DNA of 64,000 nucleotides from Stemphylium vesicarium (GCA_004380135.1 QXCR01000134.1:1-64000); one strand, 5' to 3'; shown: positions 10,841 through 23,376, counted from the stretch's first letter. Numbers and translations are program-made. Notes: a model not told the origin generated them from the letters alone.

Positions 10841-12189
10841 ATGACAGACGTGGCAAAGGTAAACATCTCTAAGGTCGAGTTCCACACTAGCCAAAATGCA
10901 GGCTAACCGACTCTCGTTTCCAGGCAATCATCATCGGCGCCGGCGCGGCAGGATTAGCGGCAGCAATTCGATTGAAGTCCCATCACGGTATCAATGTAGC
11001 AGTGTATGAGCTTCGATCGAAACCGACGACACTAGGCGGCGCCATAAACATACCATCGAACGGACTTCGTCTACTTGAACGCTTGGGCGTCTACGACGAA
11101 CTCATAACAAGGGGATCTTCCGCCTCGAAGCTGAACGTACATTCCATGCGGGGTCCTGTCTTAGTTGACATCGACATGGCTGGCTGGAGCCGAGAGAAAA
11201 CAGGATATGGGTTCATGCGCGTGTTGAGGACCGACCTTATGGATGTTCTTCTCAAGGCTGCCAAGCAGCATGAAATACCGATCTACTTTGGGAAGAACAT
11301 GACGAAGATCGAAGAAAACGAGGAAGACGTTACGGTGTCTTTCGCCGATGGTACCACGCAAACAGCTGACCTACTCCTCGGTTGCGACGGCATTCATTCC
11401 GCTGTCCGCACCTTGCACGTTAGCCCAAAGACATTGCCAGAGTACACGGGTATCGCCAACATGTTCGCCATTCTGCCAACATCCTCTCTTTCCCAAGCGA
11501 ATCGCACTATTTCGCCGGCTCTACACGCTACGTTAACTTTGCATGGCCTACTTGGCGCAATGCCCTGTACTGCATCCGGCGACAACTTATACTGGTTCTA
11601 CTCACGCGAGGTCCCAGTTCCAGGCGGCGACGATAATCGCGAAGGATGGGAGGCCTTTGGCAAGCAAGCAGTCGATGGGTTCAAAGATGACGTGTTGGGG
11701 CTCATCAAGGAGGCTCAGGGTGACTGGTCGTCCCAACTGAAGGAAGTCGTCAACAAGACTGAAGCCATCAAGTTCTATCCCATCTACAGGATGCCGTCGG
11801 GAGTAGCTTGGTCCACAAAACGATGCCTTATCCTGGGTGACGCTGCACATGCAATGCCACCGCACGCAGGTCAGGGAACATCTATGGCTTTGGAAGACGT
11901 ATTTGTGTTATCGCGAACATTGGAAGACGGTGATCATCCGTTAGATGCTGTTTTCCGAAGATACGAAGCTATCCGAAGACCCAGAGTAGAGGCTATAGCA
12001 CGTGCATCGGCCGAAAATGGAGACATGCGGAAAGGAATCAGCCCTTTGGGTCTCAGGTTGAAGGAGACCGCCATCGGGACAGGGTTCTGGTTGTACAAGA
12101 CTGCGGGTCTGCAAAAGTTTGGCATCGGAATGAACCAAAAGGACTTTGTCTATGATGTTATGGTTGAGCCCATATGGGATAGCGAGTAA
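10841..12189 (+). CDS. FAD-dependent monooxygenase (salicylate-hydroxylase-like)
   Basis: A six-codon first exon (10841-10858) and a long second exon (10924-12189) encode 427 residues. All three flavoprotein hydroxylase motifs are present: G-A-G-A-A-G at residues 11-16, the DG motif (C-D-G-I-H-S-A-V-R) near 160-168, and the GD motif (GDAAHAMPPHAGQGTSMALED) from 311. The tiny first exon carries MTDVAK; the intron splits the Rossmann fold from its first strand, a common layout in fungi. The family hydroxylates aromatic or polyketide substrates with NAD(P)H and O2. The true substrate cannot be read from the sequence. A Zn2Cys6 regulator follows on the same strand and could control it, which is inference. 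No signal peptide is seen, so it is probably cytosolic. Confidence 0.9.
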
Positions 12190-12644
12190 GAAGGAGGGAG
12201 GCTTTTTGGGTGCGGTGGCGTTATGGTGCCCTTTGCGTTAGCGTTTTTTGGCCGGTCTGGAAACTATTGTAAGATATGTATATAGAAATTCGGTCTAACA
12301 TCATAGAGACATCAGAAGTTTTGCGTGCCTGTAATTCGAAAGCGCAGACAAGAAAACTCAAGCACTACCCCGCAGTCAAAGGCGCTGACAACCCGGGGTT
12401 GAGCTTGGGGTAGTGTGTGCTTACCAAGGTAGCGGACGAGCGCTGCGAGCTGCGAGACATGGAATGAGCTAGGCCTGATGCGGAGATCTTCCGAACCAAT
12501 CATCGCTGAGCCCGGACCCACTGAACCTGTGGCCGAATCTGGTGGACCAATGCCCCCCATCTTCTTGACAACCACCTTTCTGAGATTGCAGAGCGTACGC
12601 CCGTGTTAGGAAATCTTTGCCGAACCCACAAAATCACGCGAAGA
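12190..12644. other. intergenic
   Basis: I see no gene or clear element between the monooxygenase stop and the uncertain start of the next regulator. The 3' untranslated region of the monooxygenase and the regulator promoter must be here. Confidence 0.5.
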
Positions 12645-14891
12645 ATGCCCCGTACTGTCTTGCTGGCACCGCGAGACCGCACAGAGCGCGGGCGATCCAA
12701 GGGCAGAGCGCCTGTACAGTGGGCCCCTGGAAAACTGCTAAACGACCCAATTAGCCCCAATCGAGTGTGTGATCGATGTATTGTGTGCGCAATACCTTCC
12801 CGTGGTTCGTAGAGGTGCTTTCTGATGACTGTAATTAGGAAGAAACGCAAATGTATGACGAACTGCCTCGCGTGGTTAGACAGGGACAGAGTTGAAGACA
12901 GCCTGGCTGACTGAGTCACTTTTGTTGCAGGCGATCTAAAGCTCCCAAAATGCACAGGCTGTATCGAAGCTGAATGTGATTGTGAATACTCCCGTAAACG
13001 CGGAAAACCGGGACCAGCTAAGGGTTCTCGTCCACGAACCAAACAGCGTTTGCCGAACTCTGGTATGACAATCTTCACACGGATAACTTTGATGCAGCGC
13101 TAAACGTCGGAATAGGTGGTCCCGCATCGTATCGGAATATTTCATCAGCTAATGGACACGACGTCGCCTGGGAGGCATCCACAGATGGTCCAACGTTTTC
13201 CATTGATGAGCCGGGGGTGGACCCAAACCTATCAACAACAATATCATCACTAGATGATTCGGATCTCCTGTCTTTTTACCATTCAAAGCTCACTATCGAG
13301 CAACGATGTGAACTGTATGTGCCCAACAAAGATTCCATCAACCAAAACCGCCAAATTGACCATGTCAGTGTCGTGAATTATATTGCAACAGTCAACACAG
13401 CTTTCCCTCTATTTCAATCAGAGTCACTGCTTGAGCGCTTGGAGAACGGAACAATTTACAGGACGTTGGCCTCGGGTATCTACGCCATCTCCGCTAAGCT
13501 CACAGGTAACCATTCATTCTACGGGATTATCGACATCGACACCGCTTTGACTGGCTTACTCGGCTCCGCAACAGTTGAAGTGGAGGGTGTCGTCGATCCA
13601 CGGGCACTCATTCAATGGCAAACGGCTTGCTTACTATCTTGGTACGGGTTGCATCAATACCCAGGCAAAGGCGAGGCTCTTCACATTGCGGTCTTGATTC
13701 GAAAAGCATACCAGTACGGCCTACATCAGATTGACAGCGATGACAACCGAGCTTCTTTTGGCTGGGATTTTCTCAGTGAAGAGATGCTCGAGGCCTGGCG
13801 TCATGTGTGGTGGTGCCTTTACTTTTTGGATTGTTATGTCAGCTTTTCCAACGCTATTCCACACCAAGTAGAGAGTCAAAGCCAGCGAACAGCACTTTGT
13901 TTAGATATCTGCTCGCCTGAGCGCAATCTGTGTTCACGGGAAAAGATGTTCCTGCCCTCGGATCCGAGCGGTCTTTGGAAGATGGTCCAGGATATCGCTA
14001 GCGCGAAAGAAAGGAAGGGGTTTAGCATGCACATGGCTATCAGCAACCTGTTGAAAGACGTCCTCACAACAAATCGGCTGTATAAGCAAAATCCTTGCCA
14101 GTCGAACCGAGACCGGATGTGCGCGTTGGAGGACCACCTCGCGGCGCTTCAGTTGGCACTACCAACAAATTACCTGCGCTCTACACGAGATCTTCTTGGG
14201 GGGGAATCCGAAGCTCGCTATCATTCACGCTTGCTGATCTTGTTGAAGATGTCCAGTATGCGCCTCGTACTGCGACTTCCATACCGTTTACTAGACACAG
14301 ATGTGTGGGAGGCTCGATGGGAGGAGAGCCTGGATATTTGCTATCGCATGGTATCTCTGCTCCAAAACTGGGATAATCAACATCTCCGAGCCGTCGATCC
14401 AGCGTTATGCTTCGTCGGGATTTCCCTGCTTGTGTGCCTGCACTTACACAGTCTGTCTAGTGGCGTGTCTCATCCAGCGCTACTGGAACAGCTGTCTCGC
14501 CGCAAGGATATCGTGCGATTGTTCCTTCAGCAATATGCAAAGTTCTGGGCTTTGCCTAAACTGTTTCTCGGTAATTGGCTGATCTACCTTGATTGAGACT
14601 GTCTTCTTGCTGACAACTCGACGCGCAGACTGTTATGAAGCCTTTGAGCGGGTTATCACGGCGCCAATACGTCCAGAAGATGTGGACCAGATCTTGAACC
14701 GATTTCAAGGCCCTTTCCTGCAAAAGTGGTTAAGCTATATGCCTCTTGCTGCTCGAAAAAGCGCTAGCGAAGATGCTGGCTTATTATGCCCGGAACTACT
14801 CAGCGACTCCGCAGAAATGACCCCATTTGAGGATAACGGATCAATGGATGTGTTTCGATGGTGGGAGGACTTTGTTGTGTCGCAAGATTGA
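12645..14891 (+). CDS. Zn2Cys6 fungal transcription factor, N-terminus unclear
   Basis: The C-terminal half of a binuclear zinc cluster is plain (K-C-D-L-K-L-P-K-C-T-G-C then C-D-C-E-Y-S-R-K-R-G-K-P-G-P), split by an intron at about 12853-12930. The first C-x2-C (V-C-D-R-C, near 12768-12779) is present, but I found no GT-AG splice giving the normal C-x2-C-x6-C spacing; the in-frame choice gives x4. A further intron of 35 or 86 bases starts at 13063. The body is a fungal-specific factor domain with the WRHVWWCLYFLD block near 13796-13830, and the last exon is 14629-14891 after a 58-base intron. It should bind CGG-type sites in the nucleus. The adjacent FAD monooxygenase may be a target. The start at 12645 is a best guess; the gene may be damaged at its front. 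Confidence 0.68.
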
Positions 14892-14927
14892 TGTAGCAGT
14901 TTAAGAGAAAAGATGGCGAAAGAATTG

Positions 14928-16528
14928 TCAACTACTGCGTAATACAAATCTTCGAGTCTTGATCCGTTCGCCGAACTTTGGTTTTCGGGGCCAGCTCCGC
15001 ATCTTCCTTCCCACCATCGGCAGCTTCTTCGACCTCTTCCATCCTCTTCTCAGCTTTCTTTCCTTTCTTCGGATCGCTCTCTTCTCTACCTCCGTCTCCA
15101 CCGTCGCCTTTGCATACTCTCTACCTTCATTGTCAACCCGCTCAACGCAATCCTGAAGATACGCTTTAAATCCTCCCCAAATTCCGTAGACTTCAGAGAC
15201 AGGACGGCGGATCTCAATTACAAGCCACTGCAGTGCTCGCAGGTGCTCTATTCCCTCATATATGTCCAATGCAGCACGCTCGTAGACCCTCTTGTTGACT
15301 TCGCTCGCGGTCGCATAAGCCTTCTCGAAGCTTTCGATCACGGGTCTGACTGATTCGGGTGATAGAAGTACTACCGTTCCCTCGCCGTCGCCCGACCCAA
15401 TAGAGAACATTCCATATCTCCCGAGTGGTATTAAGTCGAAGTCCGTATCCGCACCGTACAGATGAGTACTACTCGCAGAGAATAGATCATAATCCTCATC
15501 ACCGGTTTTGATCTCCGCGCAGTAGAATGTCTTCTCCGATTCCATTGCTGGCGCGCAAGAAGTCTTTGTAGTGGTCTGGGAGATGCTTTCCGGGAGGGAC
15601 AGCTTGCTCGCTCTCCCACTCATCGTCATCTATGGAGGTTGTAGACAGGTGCTCCTCAAGTGCGGCGATTTGCCCTTCTGTCGCGCCAGGTTTGCGAAAC
15701 GTGGCTATCTTGGGGACACCATCCAACCCTGCGCTGCCGACGACCATATTTTGGTTCATCATCTGTACTAGCTCGCAAATACTTTGGTTGCATGTGTTCG
15801 CACTGGACCGCCGATGGAGCACTGTTTGATAAGAGCGCAGCCCTCTCGAACATGTTCGTCGAGATCGGATTCGTGCACGCCAAGTGCGTCGCCAAGCTAT
15901 GCGTCTCTGAGTATCTTCCAACTACGGGAGCAGCGCTCTAAGCCCTTATTGAGCTCAAGGAAATCTCTTAATTCATCTCCATCTGCTCCAGTATCGGCCC
16001 ACTGAGTTTGCAGATGCTGGTACAATGCAGTGAGGTCTTCCACCAATATTCTCTTGGCCAATGCCTCTTCGCCCGCTAGCATAGCAGCTTGTGACGATGC
16101 GCCGATACTGGTCGTCTTTTCTGTCAATCTGTTGTCTTGAGCTCTTTTCCACATGCGCCTGCGTTCCCAATTTAATTTCTCGCTTATTATGTCTCTTTTC
16201 TATTTTCGGATAACTCACCGCGAACCTCTTGAGCCCAAACCGCATCAGACGCTTCCCAATTTTCCCTGTCGTTCCATTCAGGCGATGTTCCACTAGCACT
16301 ACGGGCTACACATAACTGACAATATGTTTTGCGGCCATAGTAGTCACAGATGATAGTATCAAGGCCCTGTTCGTGAACAGCTTCGAGGAGTAGATGAGCT
16401 TGCAGGGGAAACCCGAGGACGAAAAAATCCAATGCGGCATGTTGTACGATTCTTGAGGAGTTCAGGTGCTCCCTGCAGGTGAGTGTAGAGGTCGTGCGCC
16501 ATGGGATGAGGGGAAGAGCGTGTGCCAT
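14928..16528 (-). pseudogene. SMI1/KNR4-like domain protein, interrupted
   Basis: Minus-strand pieces form one protein of the SMI1/KNR4 type. The N-terminal part (16528-16219) has L-D-F-F-V-L-G-F-P and a CxxC (Y-C-Q-L-C). A middle part (about 16150-15850) is followed by A-T-E-G-Q-I-A-A-L-E-E-H-L and L-P-D-H-Y-K-D-F-L-R-A-S-N-G-I-G, typical of the SMI1 fold, then a C-terminal helical and very basic tail ending at 14928. The frame is interrupted by TAG at 15897-15899, with coding similarity on both sides in the same frame, and by a shift near 15480-15510 that only a 34-base intron could repair. A CAG to TAG change would explain the stop. Knr4/Smi1 proteins act in cell-wall signalling in yeast; the fungal family is large and mostly unstudied. 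An unusual exon layout could rescue it. Confidence 0.6.
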
Positions 16529-17595
16529 TGTAGTAGATGCTCAGACGAAGGGCGTACGACATGGTGACAGGCTGGACTTATTTAATAGACCGGTCCAAGG
16601 CTGGAAGAGGGTCTCTGAGGGCAAACCGTAAGCTTTTCTATGTAACGAGCGGCAAAACTGTCATGGTATTATCTTCCAGCCTGTGGAAAGGCTCTTGGGC
16701 ACGGTGACATCATCACCTCGGCTAGGAGAGGGGGCAGTTGGAGACCCTGCCAAGCCATGGAAAATATAGACGAGCAGCTCGCCAAGCGATTCAGATCAGC
16801 GCGAACATGCGCTCAGGATCGTATGTAGGCGCTTCTTCGCTGTAACTGGTAGCTCATGCAGGTGGGTGACATGATCGCCGGACATAAGGGACCCTGTAGA
16901 CCCAGTCGACCTCTCAATAGTAATTGTCGTCAGATATGCTAGCATGCCTGAGGACTGATTCCTGTTAACCCTTGAACGCTTTTCCGAATATATGCATGGC
17001 AAACTCGGTGCATATCCACGAATTCGCTCCGAGGGTCCTCTACTCTCGAAGGTTCGTTCGAACGGAAACGCGAAGTCGATAGTAGAAACGTGCACTACTG
17101 GCTTCGGTTACAGTCGAGTCGCTTCCATAGCGCCGACTACCTGCGGATCCGTAGGGCTAATGTAAGGGACCTGTAGGCGAAGTCATGCTTGGGGTCGAGA
17201 CTGACAAGAAGACGTCCACTCAGGAAGCGTCCCGGAGGCAAACTCCGGGCTACTGGCAAGTTTGCGCGGTTAGTGTACGAGGAGCGCTCGGGCAGCAGCA
17301 GCGGACGTCGGAAGTTCCGTGTAGTTCGCGAGGGATTTGAGATATTTCCTGCGCAAAGATTACAATTCTTACCAAAAGCAGACAGTTTGCCACACCACGT
17401 GATTCGCTGAGAAATCAGGTACAGGCTTAAGCGACCGGGCCGTGGAGGTGGCGCAGCGGCTCTGAGTGGGCCTAGTGGAGACGGCGTTAAGACTTGGCTT
17501 GCTACCCAACATTGCTGTATTCGTCCGAGATCCAGGCTTTCATAAGGCTCGAGGCCATCGCCGATTGCTGTCCTTCACGGAGATCGATATTGAAG
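16529..17595. other. intergenic, regulator upstream region
   Basis: No gene recognised. A CACGTG lies near 17396-17401, about 195 bases ahead of the next regulator's start. Nothing else stands out. Confidence 0.5.
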
Positions 17596-19888
17596 ATGCA
17601 ATCGCAAAAGGACAGCCGTGCGACAACATCCTGTACAGAGTGCCAGCGCCGCAAGCAAAAGGTTTGCTCCACCCCCGACTGGCCCTGCATCTACGACTCG
17701 AACTAACGGCAGGGCTAGTGCTCGCGAGAATGGCCCTGCAATCATTGCCAGGCGAGAAAGGTCCCCCATCTCTGCCAGTTCTCCGTCAAACGGGCCCAAC
17801 AGGAATCTCCACCGGAGTCCGCTCGGTACGTTGAGCGTTTTGTCTACCCCGCGATTGGCGGAACCTGGCGGTAACAGCGATCGCGCAGGGAGAGTTCTTC
17901 CAACAACACCCAAGGTGTCAAGAGAAGCGCACCAGACTCTGCAGAGCCACAGTTCGTTAAACAGAACGGCGAGCATGAGGTGCTTGAAGATGGACTGAAG
18001 GTGTGGGGGTACATGCCCGGACACGTCCACTACAAAGTTGGGTCTAGTGAAGACGTCGTGAGTTACCTAATCGGAACATCGAAGCTTGACAACTGACAAC
18101 TCTAGAACGGCCCTCGTAAGGACTCACCGACCGAAGTTCCAGCATCTGATGCCGTCCAGAAAGTACTACAAGACATCCCTCCGAGATCAATAACCGGTAA
18201 GCGCACCTAGGAAGATACCAATATTGCTGCTAACCCGATGCAGACGCTTTCGTCAACCACTTTCTGAGTGTAGTAAACTACCGCTACAGCGCCATATATG
18301 GACCAACTCTAGCGGAACAATATGTGCAATGGTGGAATGACCGCAGTAGCGGCAACCAACTTTCGCCTGAGTTCACATGCCTGCTCTTGAGAATATGCGC
18401 GTACTCCGTGCAGTACCTGACGCCATCGCTTCGCAAGATGATCGAGTTCGAACTAGCGTGTACCTCACAGACTCTCACCGAGCGTTTTTCCGCCGCAGCA
18501 GAGGAACTCAGCCGGAGTTTTGAAGCATCGCGAACAAGCATCGAACGCGTGCAAGAGCAATTTTTGAAAGGCGCCTGGCTCAAATCAGAATCGAAAATTG
18601 TCGAATCATGGCATGCGCTTTCCCGCACAATTCGAGAGGCACAAGAGTTGGGCATCGACAAGGATGCCGGTATCGAGGACTTGTGCGAATTCGACATAGA
18701 GATCAGGCGACGAATCTGGACCCTTCTTTATATCTGGGACTGGTAAGTATGAAGCCTGTCTGCAAAAGTCAGCTACTAAGATCCGATAGGCAAATGTCAG
18801 CGTGGCTCGGTCGACCGAACCTCATCGACCAGAAAAACCTCACATTCAAGTTCCCGAATCTGCGGCTCGATCAGTCAACCACCGAACCGAACCTTCTTTC
18901 TCCCTTCGCACACATGGCTCTTCAAGCAAATCTAGGGCGGAGAGTCGCGACTGTCATGGGCGATGCGACCTCCAAATCCGAGCTCTCGGCGAAAAAGGTA
19001 TTGGCCATACAAAGCGAGTGCGAGAAGTTCATCGAAGAATTACCAGCGATCTTTCGCGTTAAGAACCCGGATACCTCACTGGACGAGGCCCATCCATACT
19101 TTGTGTTTCAGCGACACCAGCTGCACTGCGTCATCTACTTGACGGTGTTGGACTTCTTGAAGACGTATCTTACCCGAGAGCGGAGCGATAAGCTTACCGA
19201 CCAAGACGACGAGTTTCGAAAGAAGGGCATAGAAATCGCGCTGCGTCTTCTCAAAGTTGCGCGCAGTCTTTTCGACCATGAGTTTCCGATCAATGCAAAG
19301 TTCCACATGGTCGTCTTCTGCATCTTCGATACCGCAACCTTGCTCTGTTCTGCGATTGTCCACGACCGCGAGCACGTATTGCCTCATCGTGAGGACGTCA
19401 TGGATGTCATCGATAGCTCGCTTGATATGCTGCATCAGCTCAGCCTCAGCACGAAGCTCGGCGCAACGTCCTACAACTTCCTCTTTAAGCTCGTCAAGGC
19501 CACACCAGAGCTTTCGCGGCACTCTCCTATCAGCAAGCGACAAAGGCAGAAGTCTTCCTCTACGCCTTCGGTGCCAAAGACAACGCCATCGGCTCACGAA
19601 CCGACGCCGGTAGCTGTCATGCCTCCGCCCGCGGCGCCAGCGCCTTCTGATGTGTTGGTCGAGCCTCCAGTTTCTACGGCCGGCGCTATCTCGACCATGC
19701 CGATTGCAGATGATCTGTCCTTTGACATAGATCAATTCCTCGCACAGAATCCATTCGGCAATGTCGGCGACCCTAATACCGTTGACATGGGCGGCATGGA
19801 GCAGATATGGGATTGGCAGGATCTGCATTTAGATACATATTCGCAGGGTGGGCCGAATGTATGGGAGTCCACGGGACAAGGATCCTGA
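17596..19888 (+). CDS. Zn2Cys6 transcription factor with fungal-specific domain
   Basis: Six exons (17596-17661, 17719-17825, 17889-18057, 18106-18196, 18244-18742, 18790-19888) encode 676 residues. After splicing, the zinc cluster is perfect: C13-x2-C16-x6-C23-x5-C29-x2-C32-x8-C41. The first intron sits exactly before C23. A conserved L-K-V-W-G-Y-M-P-G-H stretch follows, then the fungal factor domain with D-I-E-I-R-R-R-I-W-T-L-L-Y-I-W-D-W and the H-Q-L-H-C-V-I-Y block. A Pro/Ala-rich linker precedes an acidic, Asp-rich C-terminus with L-S-F-D-I-D-Q-F-L that looks like an activation region. It is nuclear and binds CGG-type half sites. Its targets are not evident; no enzyme gene is adjacent on the right. 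Confidence 0.92.
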
Positions 19889-20529
19889 CGATAGTTCCTG
19901 GTGTTTCTGGGGCTTTCGAGATCATGGAATGGTAGGTAGATCCTGGTGATTCCTAGAATGCGGGGATGGCCACGCATCAGAGAGGATAATATTGCATCGC
20001 ACACGGAAGGTGGCCCTAGAGAAGGGGAGTAAATATATCAGCAAAAATGTCACTGGCATACCTTCGCACAAGCCGACTATTAGGTCGCGCATACCGTACA
20101 CTCTGGAATACATATTAGTCTTACATCAAACATGGAGGCGCAATTGATGCGATACCTTTCTCAGTGGCGGCCATGTGATGTTATGGCAACCCAAGCACAC
20201 CACAACATGATTGCTTCTCACTCCAAACAAACCACAGACGCGAAAGCAAATAGGTCAGGATCAACACTTTTCCAAACGGGTGGACGCCGCGGTCTTTCAA
20301 GCGTTTGCGCCTTCCGAAATCCGTCGGGGTCCGGGTCCGATGCAACCACCACCACCACCGCGCCGCCCCGGGCCAGTCATACATGCCAAGTAAAACCCGG
20401 AACGCGGCAACTTCGATACACTCCGATTCCGTGATGGGCTTGGAACAATGCTTGAGCGATGGAAAGATTAGTGATACTATCCATCACACCTACCTAATAG
20501 CTAGTGATGACATAACTCAACAGCCACAT
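19889..20529. other. intergenic between convergent genes
   Basis: No gene seen. A short run of CAC/ACC triplets lies near 20341-20362. The two 3' ends of the flanking genes face each other here. Confidence 0.5.
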
Positions 20530-21225
20530 CTAAGCCTGCTTCTTCGCCTTCTTGGCGCATGTCTCGGGGGAGTGCTGCGCTTTGCGCTTTTCACCTGCAG
20601 CCCTGCTGTTTACTTTTTCGGTCGCAGATTTTTTCGTGTTGGCCTTGGTCGCGTCTTTGTTGTCTGGTCTCGCCGGCAATTTCAATGACAAGTGCGGGGT
20701 TCTAGGCGCGGCGTGCTGAGGCGTGCGTCGCGACGGAGAAGGGCCCTGTGCTTGTTGCTTGGCGAGGCTGTATTCCGACGTCTTCTTCTCGAACTCATTC
20801 GCAAGCTGGAGTACTTTGGCAGCAAGTTCTTCTGCTCTTGTTCTCGACGTAGGGATAGCGGTCATGTATCCGCCATCTTGCTCATCCTCCCGTCTCTCAA
20901 CATAAATTTCCTGCCATGTCTTCGCCGAGTCCTTTTGAGATTGAACCCAGTCCTGTAACGCTTCCAGATTCCCGGCGTGTGTGCCTAGCTCCGCGCATAG
21001 CTGAATGGTGATGTCGAGGAGCGCGTCGTGTTTGGTGGCAAGGTTGTTGAGTCGTTGAGAGACAAAACTGTAAGATGTGGAGAGAGTAGTGAAGCGGCTT
21101 TCTAAGGCATCCATGGCGCATACTCTACTTGTGTGGAGGAGACCAAGATCGTTATGGGTGTCCACAGCATTTACGGCGACTTCGAGAGTGCTGTGTGACG
21201 AGGGATGTGAGATGGTGGATGACAT
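20530..21225 (-). CDS. hypothetical coiled-coil protein with basic C-terminus
   Basis: A single uninterrupted frame encodes 231 residues from an ATG at 21225. Residues about 40-160 are helical and polar with heptad-like Leu spacing, suggesting a coiled coil (S-Q-R-L-N-N-L-A, L-A-A-K-V-L-Q-L-A-N-E-F-E). The last 80 residues are Pro/Ser/Lys-rich and end in clusters of K-R-K and K-K-A-K-K, which look like a nuclear localisation signal. The second Met at 21111 or so (MDALESRF) is an alternative start. I do not recognise the family. The coding look (length, ordered composition, no low-complexity before the tail) supports a real gene, perhaps a kinetochore or chromatin-related small coiled-coil protein, but that is a guess. 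Confidence 0.6.
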   Translation of the reverse strand: MSSTISHPSSHSTLEVAVNAVDTHNDLGLLHTSRVCAMDALESRFTTLSTSYSFVSQRLNNLATKHDALLDITIQLCAELGTHAGNLEALQDWVQSQKDSAKTWQEIYVERREDEQDGGYMTAIPTSRTRAEELAAKVLQLANEFEKKTSEYSLAKQQAQGPSPSRRTPQHAAPRTPHLSLKLPARPDNKDATKANTKKSATEKVNSRAAGEKRKAQHSPETCAKKAKKQA

Positions 21226-23376
21226 AGCGGTGGATGTGGTACGGATGGGTGAGCTATTGATAATGAGCTATCTCAAGATGATGCTGGAGAAAGTGGTGTT
21301 GGGAATAGAAGGTGGATGGCTAATGTTGAATGGAGGTAACGTTCCCAGCGCCCGAACGTGCCTGAACCGCATGTTGGTGATTGCGACTGCTTCAAAGATG
21401 TATTTCGCAAACCTTGACTTCTCTCCCAGATGAAAGATAAAGCCGATACACATTGAAGAGGAAGGTAGGCTGCCCATATCGATGGTCCGGGTGTTCCGAA
21501 ACAAATATCAAGAACTCGCAACCTATCATGGTATGAAAGAACCTGCAGTTTGTATACGGCAGGCGGTGCTGAGAATTACCAATGTGATTAATACCATTGG
21601 AATACTCCTCCTGTTATGAATGGCTAACAACCTAAGTCAGTTGCGCCTTGTAGGCCGCGGAGTCGCCTGTGATGCAAGAAAGCTTTTTGCGCCATGGATT
21701 ATGCTGAGCACAGTACAAGCATACAAAAGGACAGCATGTAAACTTACGCTGTGCGAACGTAGTTGTACGAAGACAACACAGATCCACAAGAGGATTGAAC
21801 GTCGCAGCGTCAGTCAACGTCTTGCCAACCACCACCCTCACGTAGATCCTCTCGGTAAATTGCCTTTCATAGCACAAGAGATATTTGCGTCGTTGATGAC
21901 AGGTGGTTGGCCGCACCGCTGCAAATTCGAAGAAAGAGGCGCTCCACGCGAGGACTGATCGGTGCCTGATGGCGACACCGTTTATCGACTCGAAAGGCTT
22001 TGATCGGAGTCGCCCGTATTGAGGGAGTGTCGCGTGATAATGCATTCTTTCAACACGGCTCTTCAAACTAAATCCACATCCTTGGCTTTGTACCGTCTTG
22101 GCTACCATCTCCAGCCATCTATGGTCAGATGGATTGTTAGCGTCAGATACCTGTGGAGTCAATAAAGGGTCCGATTTACCGCCATGGTGTGCGGCGACGG
22201 TTCGACTGCAATGCATTCCTCTCGGTTCCTTTCCCTGCAAAAAGGAACAAAGTCTCCTGTCGCTGCTTTAGAGCGTCGATCTCTACTCAAAGTTGGGATT
22301 CGGTCCTGCCCACGGTTGCGGAGTCGAGCATCGCAGGAATGCCATACCTTATGTAGGCATGCGACGAAGACCAAATTGCACCCCGCGCTTACTCTCGGTA
22401 CATGGAATAATTGTTGGGATACGCTTGCTGGCGCTTCAAGTGGAGGTGGACGGTTTCTTTACCCTTTTCGCGCGTGAAAAGCTTGAGAAACGTAAACGTA
22501 ATGAGTACATCCCTAGTCGCGTTTCGGGACGCGGCAAAATTCTCTGGAGCCGCCACAGGCCAATCTCGCGTCGAGGAAATTTTTTGAACGATATGCGATG
22601 CGCCCTGAATATGTCGATAAATGCTCGCCCGTATTGACGTGCTTGCGATCGCGCATGGGCAAATCGATCAATCCTACTCTGCATGTCAGAGTGCTGCCAT
22701 TGCGCATGAGGCGACAACTGACAGAAAGGCGTACGTCACCGCCTGGAAGCTACCCATTGCGCGGGTGAATCGTTCGCCCACTAAACCCGCGACTAGAGTG
22801 GCGGAACGAACCACGGCGGTAATACTCGCTGATCTTTGCGGTGAATGGCAGAGAAACGTGATGGGCGTGGTGTTGGTCCCACCGAGCTATACGTCACGGC
22901 GCGCCTGAAGAGCCGTTGCCTTGGCGCACCACACCGAAGACTCCACACCTTGCATCCGTCGCAAAAGGTTCTGACATGGGGTGGCCCCGGGACGAACTGG
23001 AGTATATGAGGGGCCGCTCTCCATCCTCGTGCTCGAGTTGGTACGACACTTGTTCTCTGATTTCCCCGCGACCTCGCTGTTGCGGAAGCTTGCCATATCC
23101 AATACACAAGCTTTTCCAAGCCTCACAAGCCTTTAGCATTTCGTGCTTAGGTGAAGACGCCGTGACGGTTCGAGATACGCCACTACCCACGCCACCGCCA
23201 AACCCCAGCGACTCTCTCGAATCGACCTTTTGGTGAGGATACGACGACCCAAAACAGGATCATCCCAGTTGCGACTTCCCCATTGCAAAAGCCCCCCTCA
23301 TTACCATTGCGCCAAACCCAAGCAACTTCCCCACTGCGATCCTTGAACTTCCAAGCAGCACCATCATCACGCCAAC
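21226..23376. other. gene-poor stretch of about 2.1 kb
   Basis: Several open frames exist, the longest about 200 codons on the minus strand (21632-22240), but none shows domain features, sensible composition or a shared frame with neighbours. I see no repeat or RNA gene. The right end holds the promoter of the transporter at 23377. Confidence 0.45.

Noticed and set aside
10841..14891. A secondary-metabolite cluster around the FAD monooxygenase and regulator
   Set aside because: No polyketide synthase, NRPS or terpene cyclase is in the window; two adjacent genes are not enough.
17189..17410. Basic 73-codon frame ahead of the regulator at 17596
   Set aside because: Arg-rich random-like composition and no relation to the neighbouring exons.
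21632..22240. A 202-codon minus-strand frame in a gene-poor stretch
   Set aside because: No hydrophobic pattern, domain or composition bias typical of the genes here.
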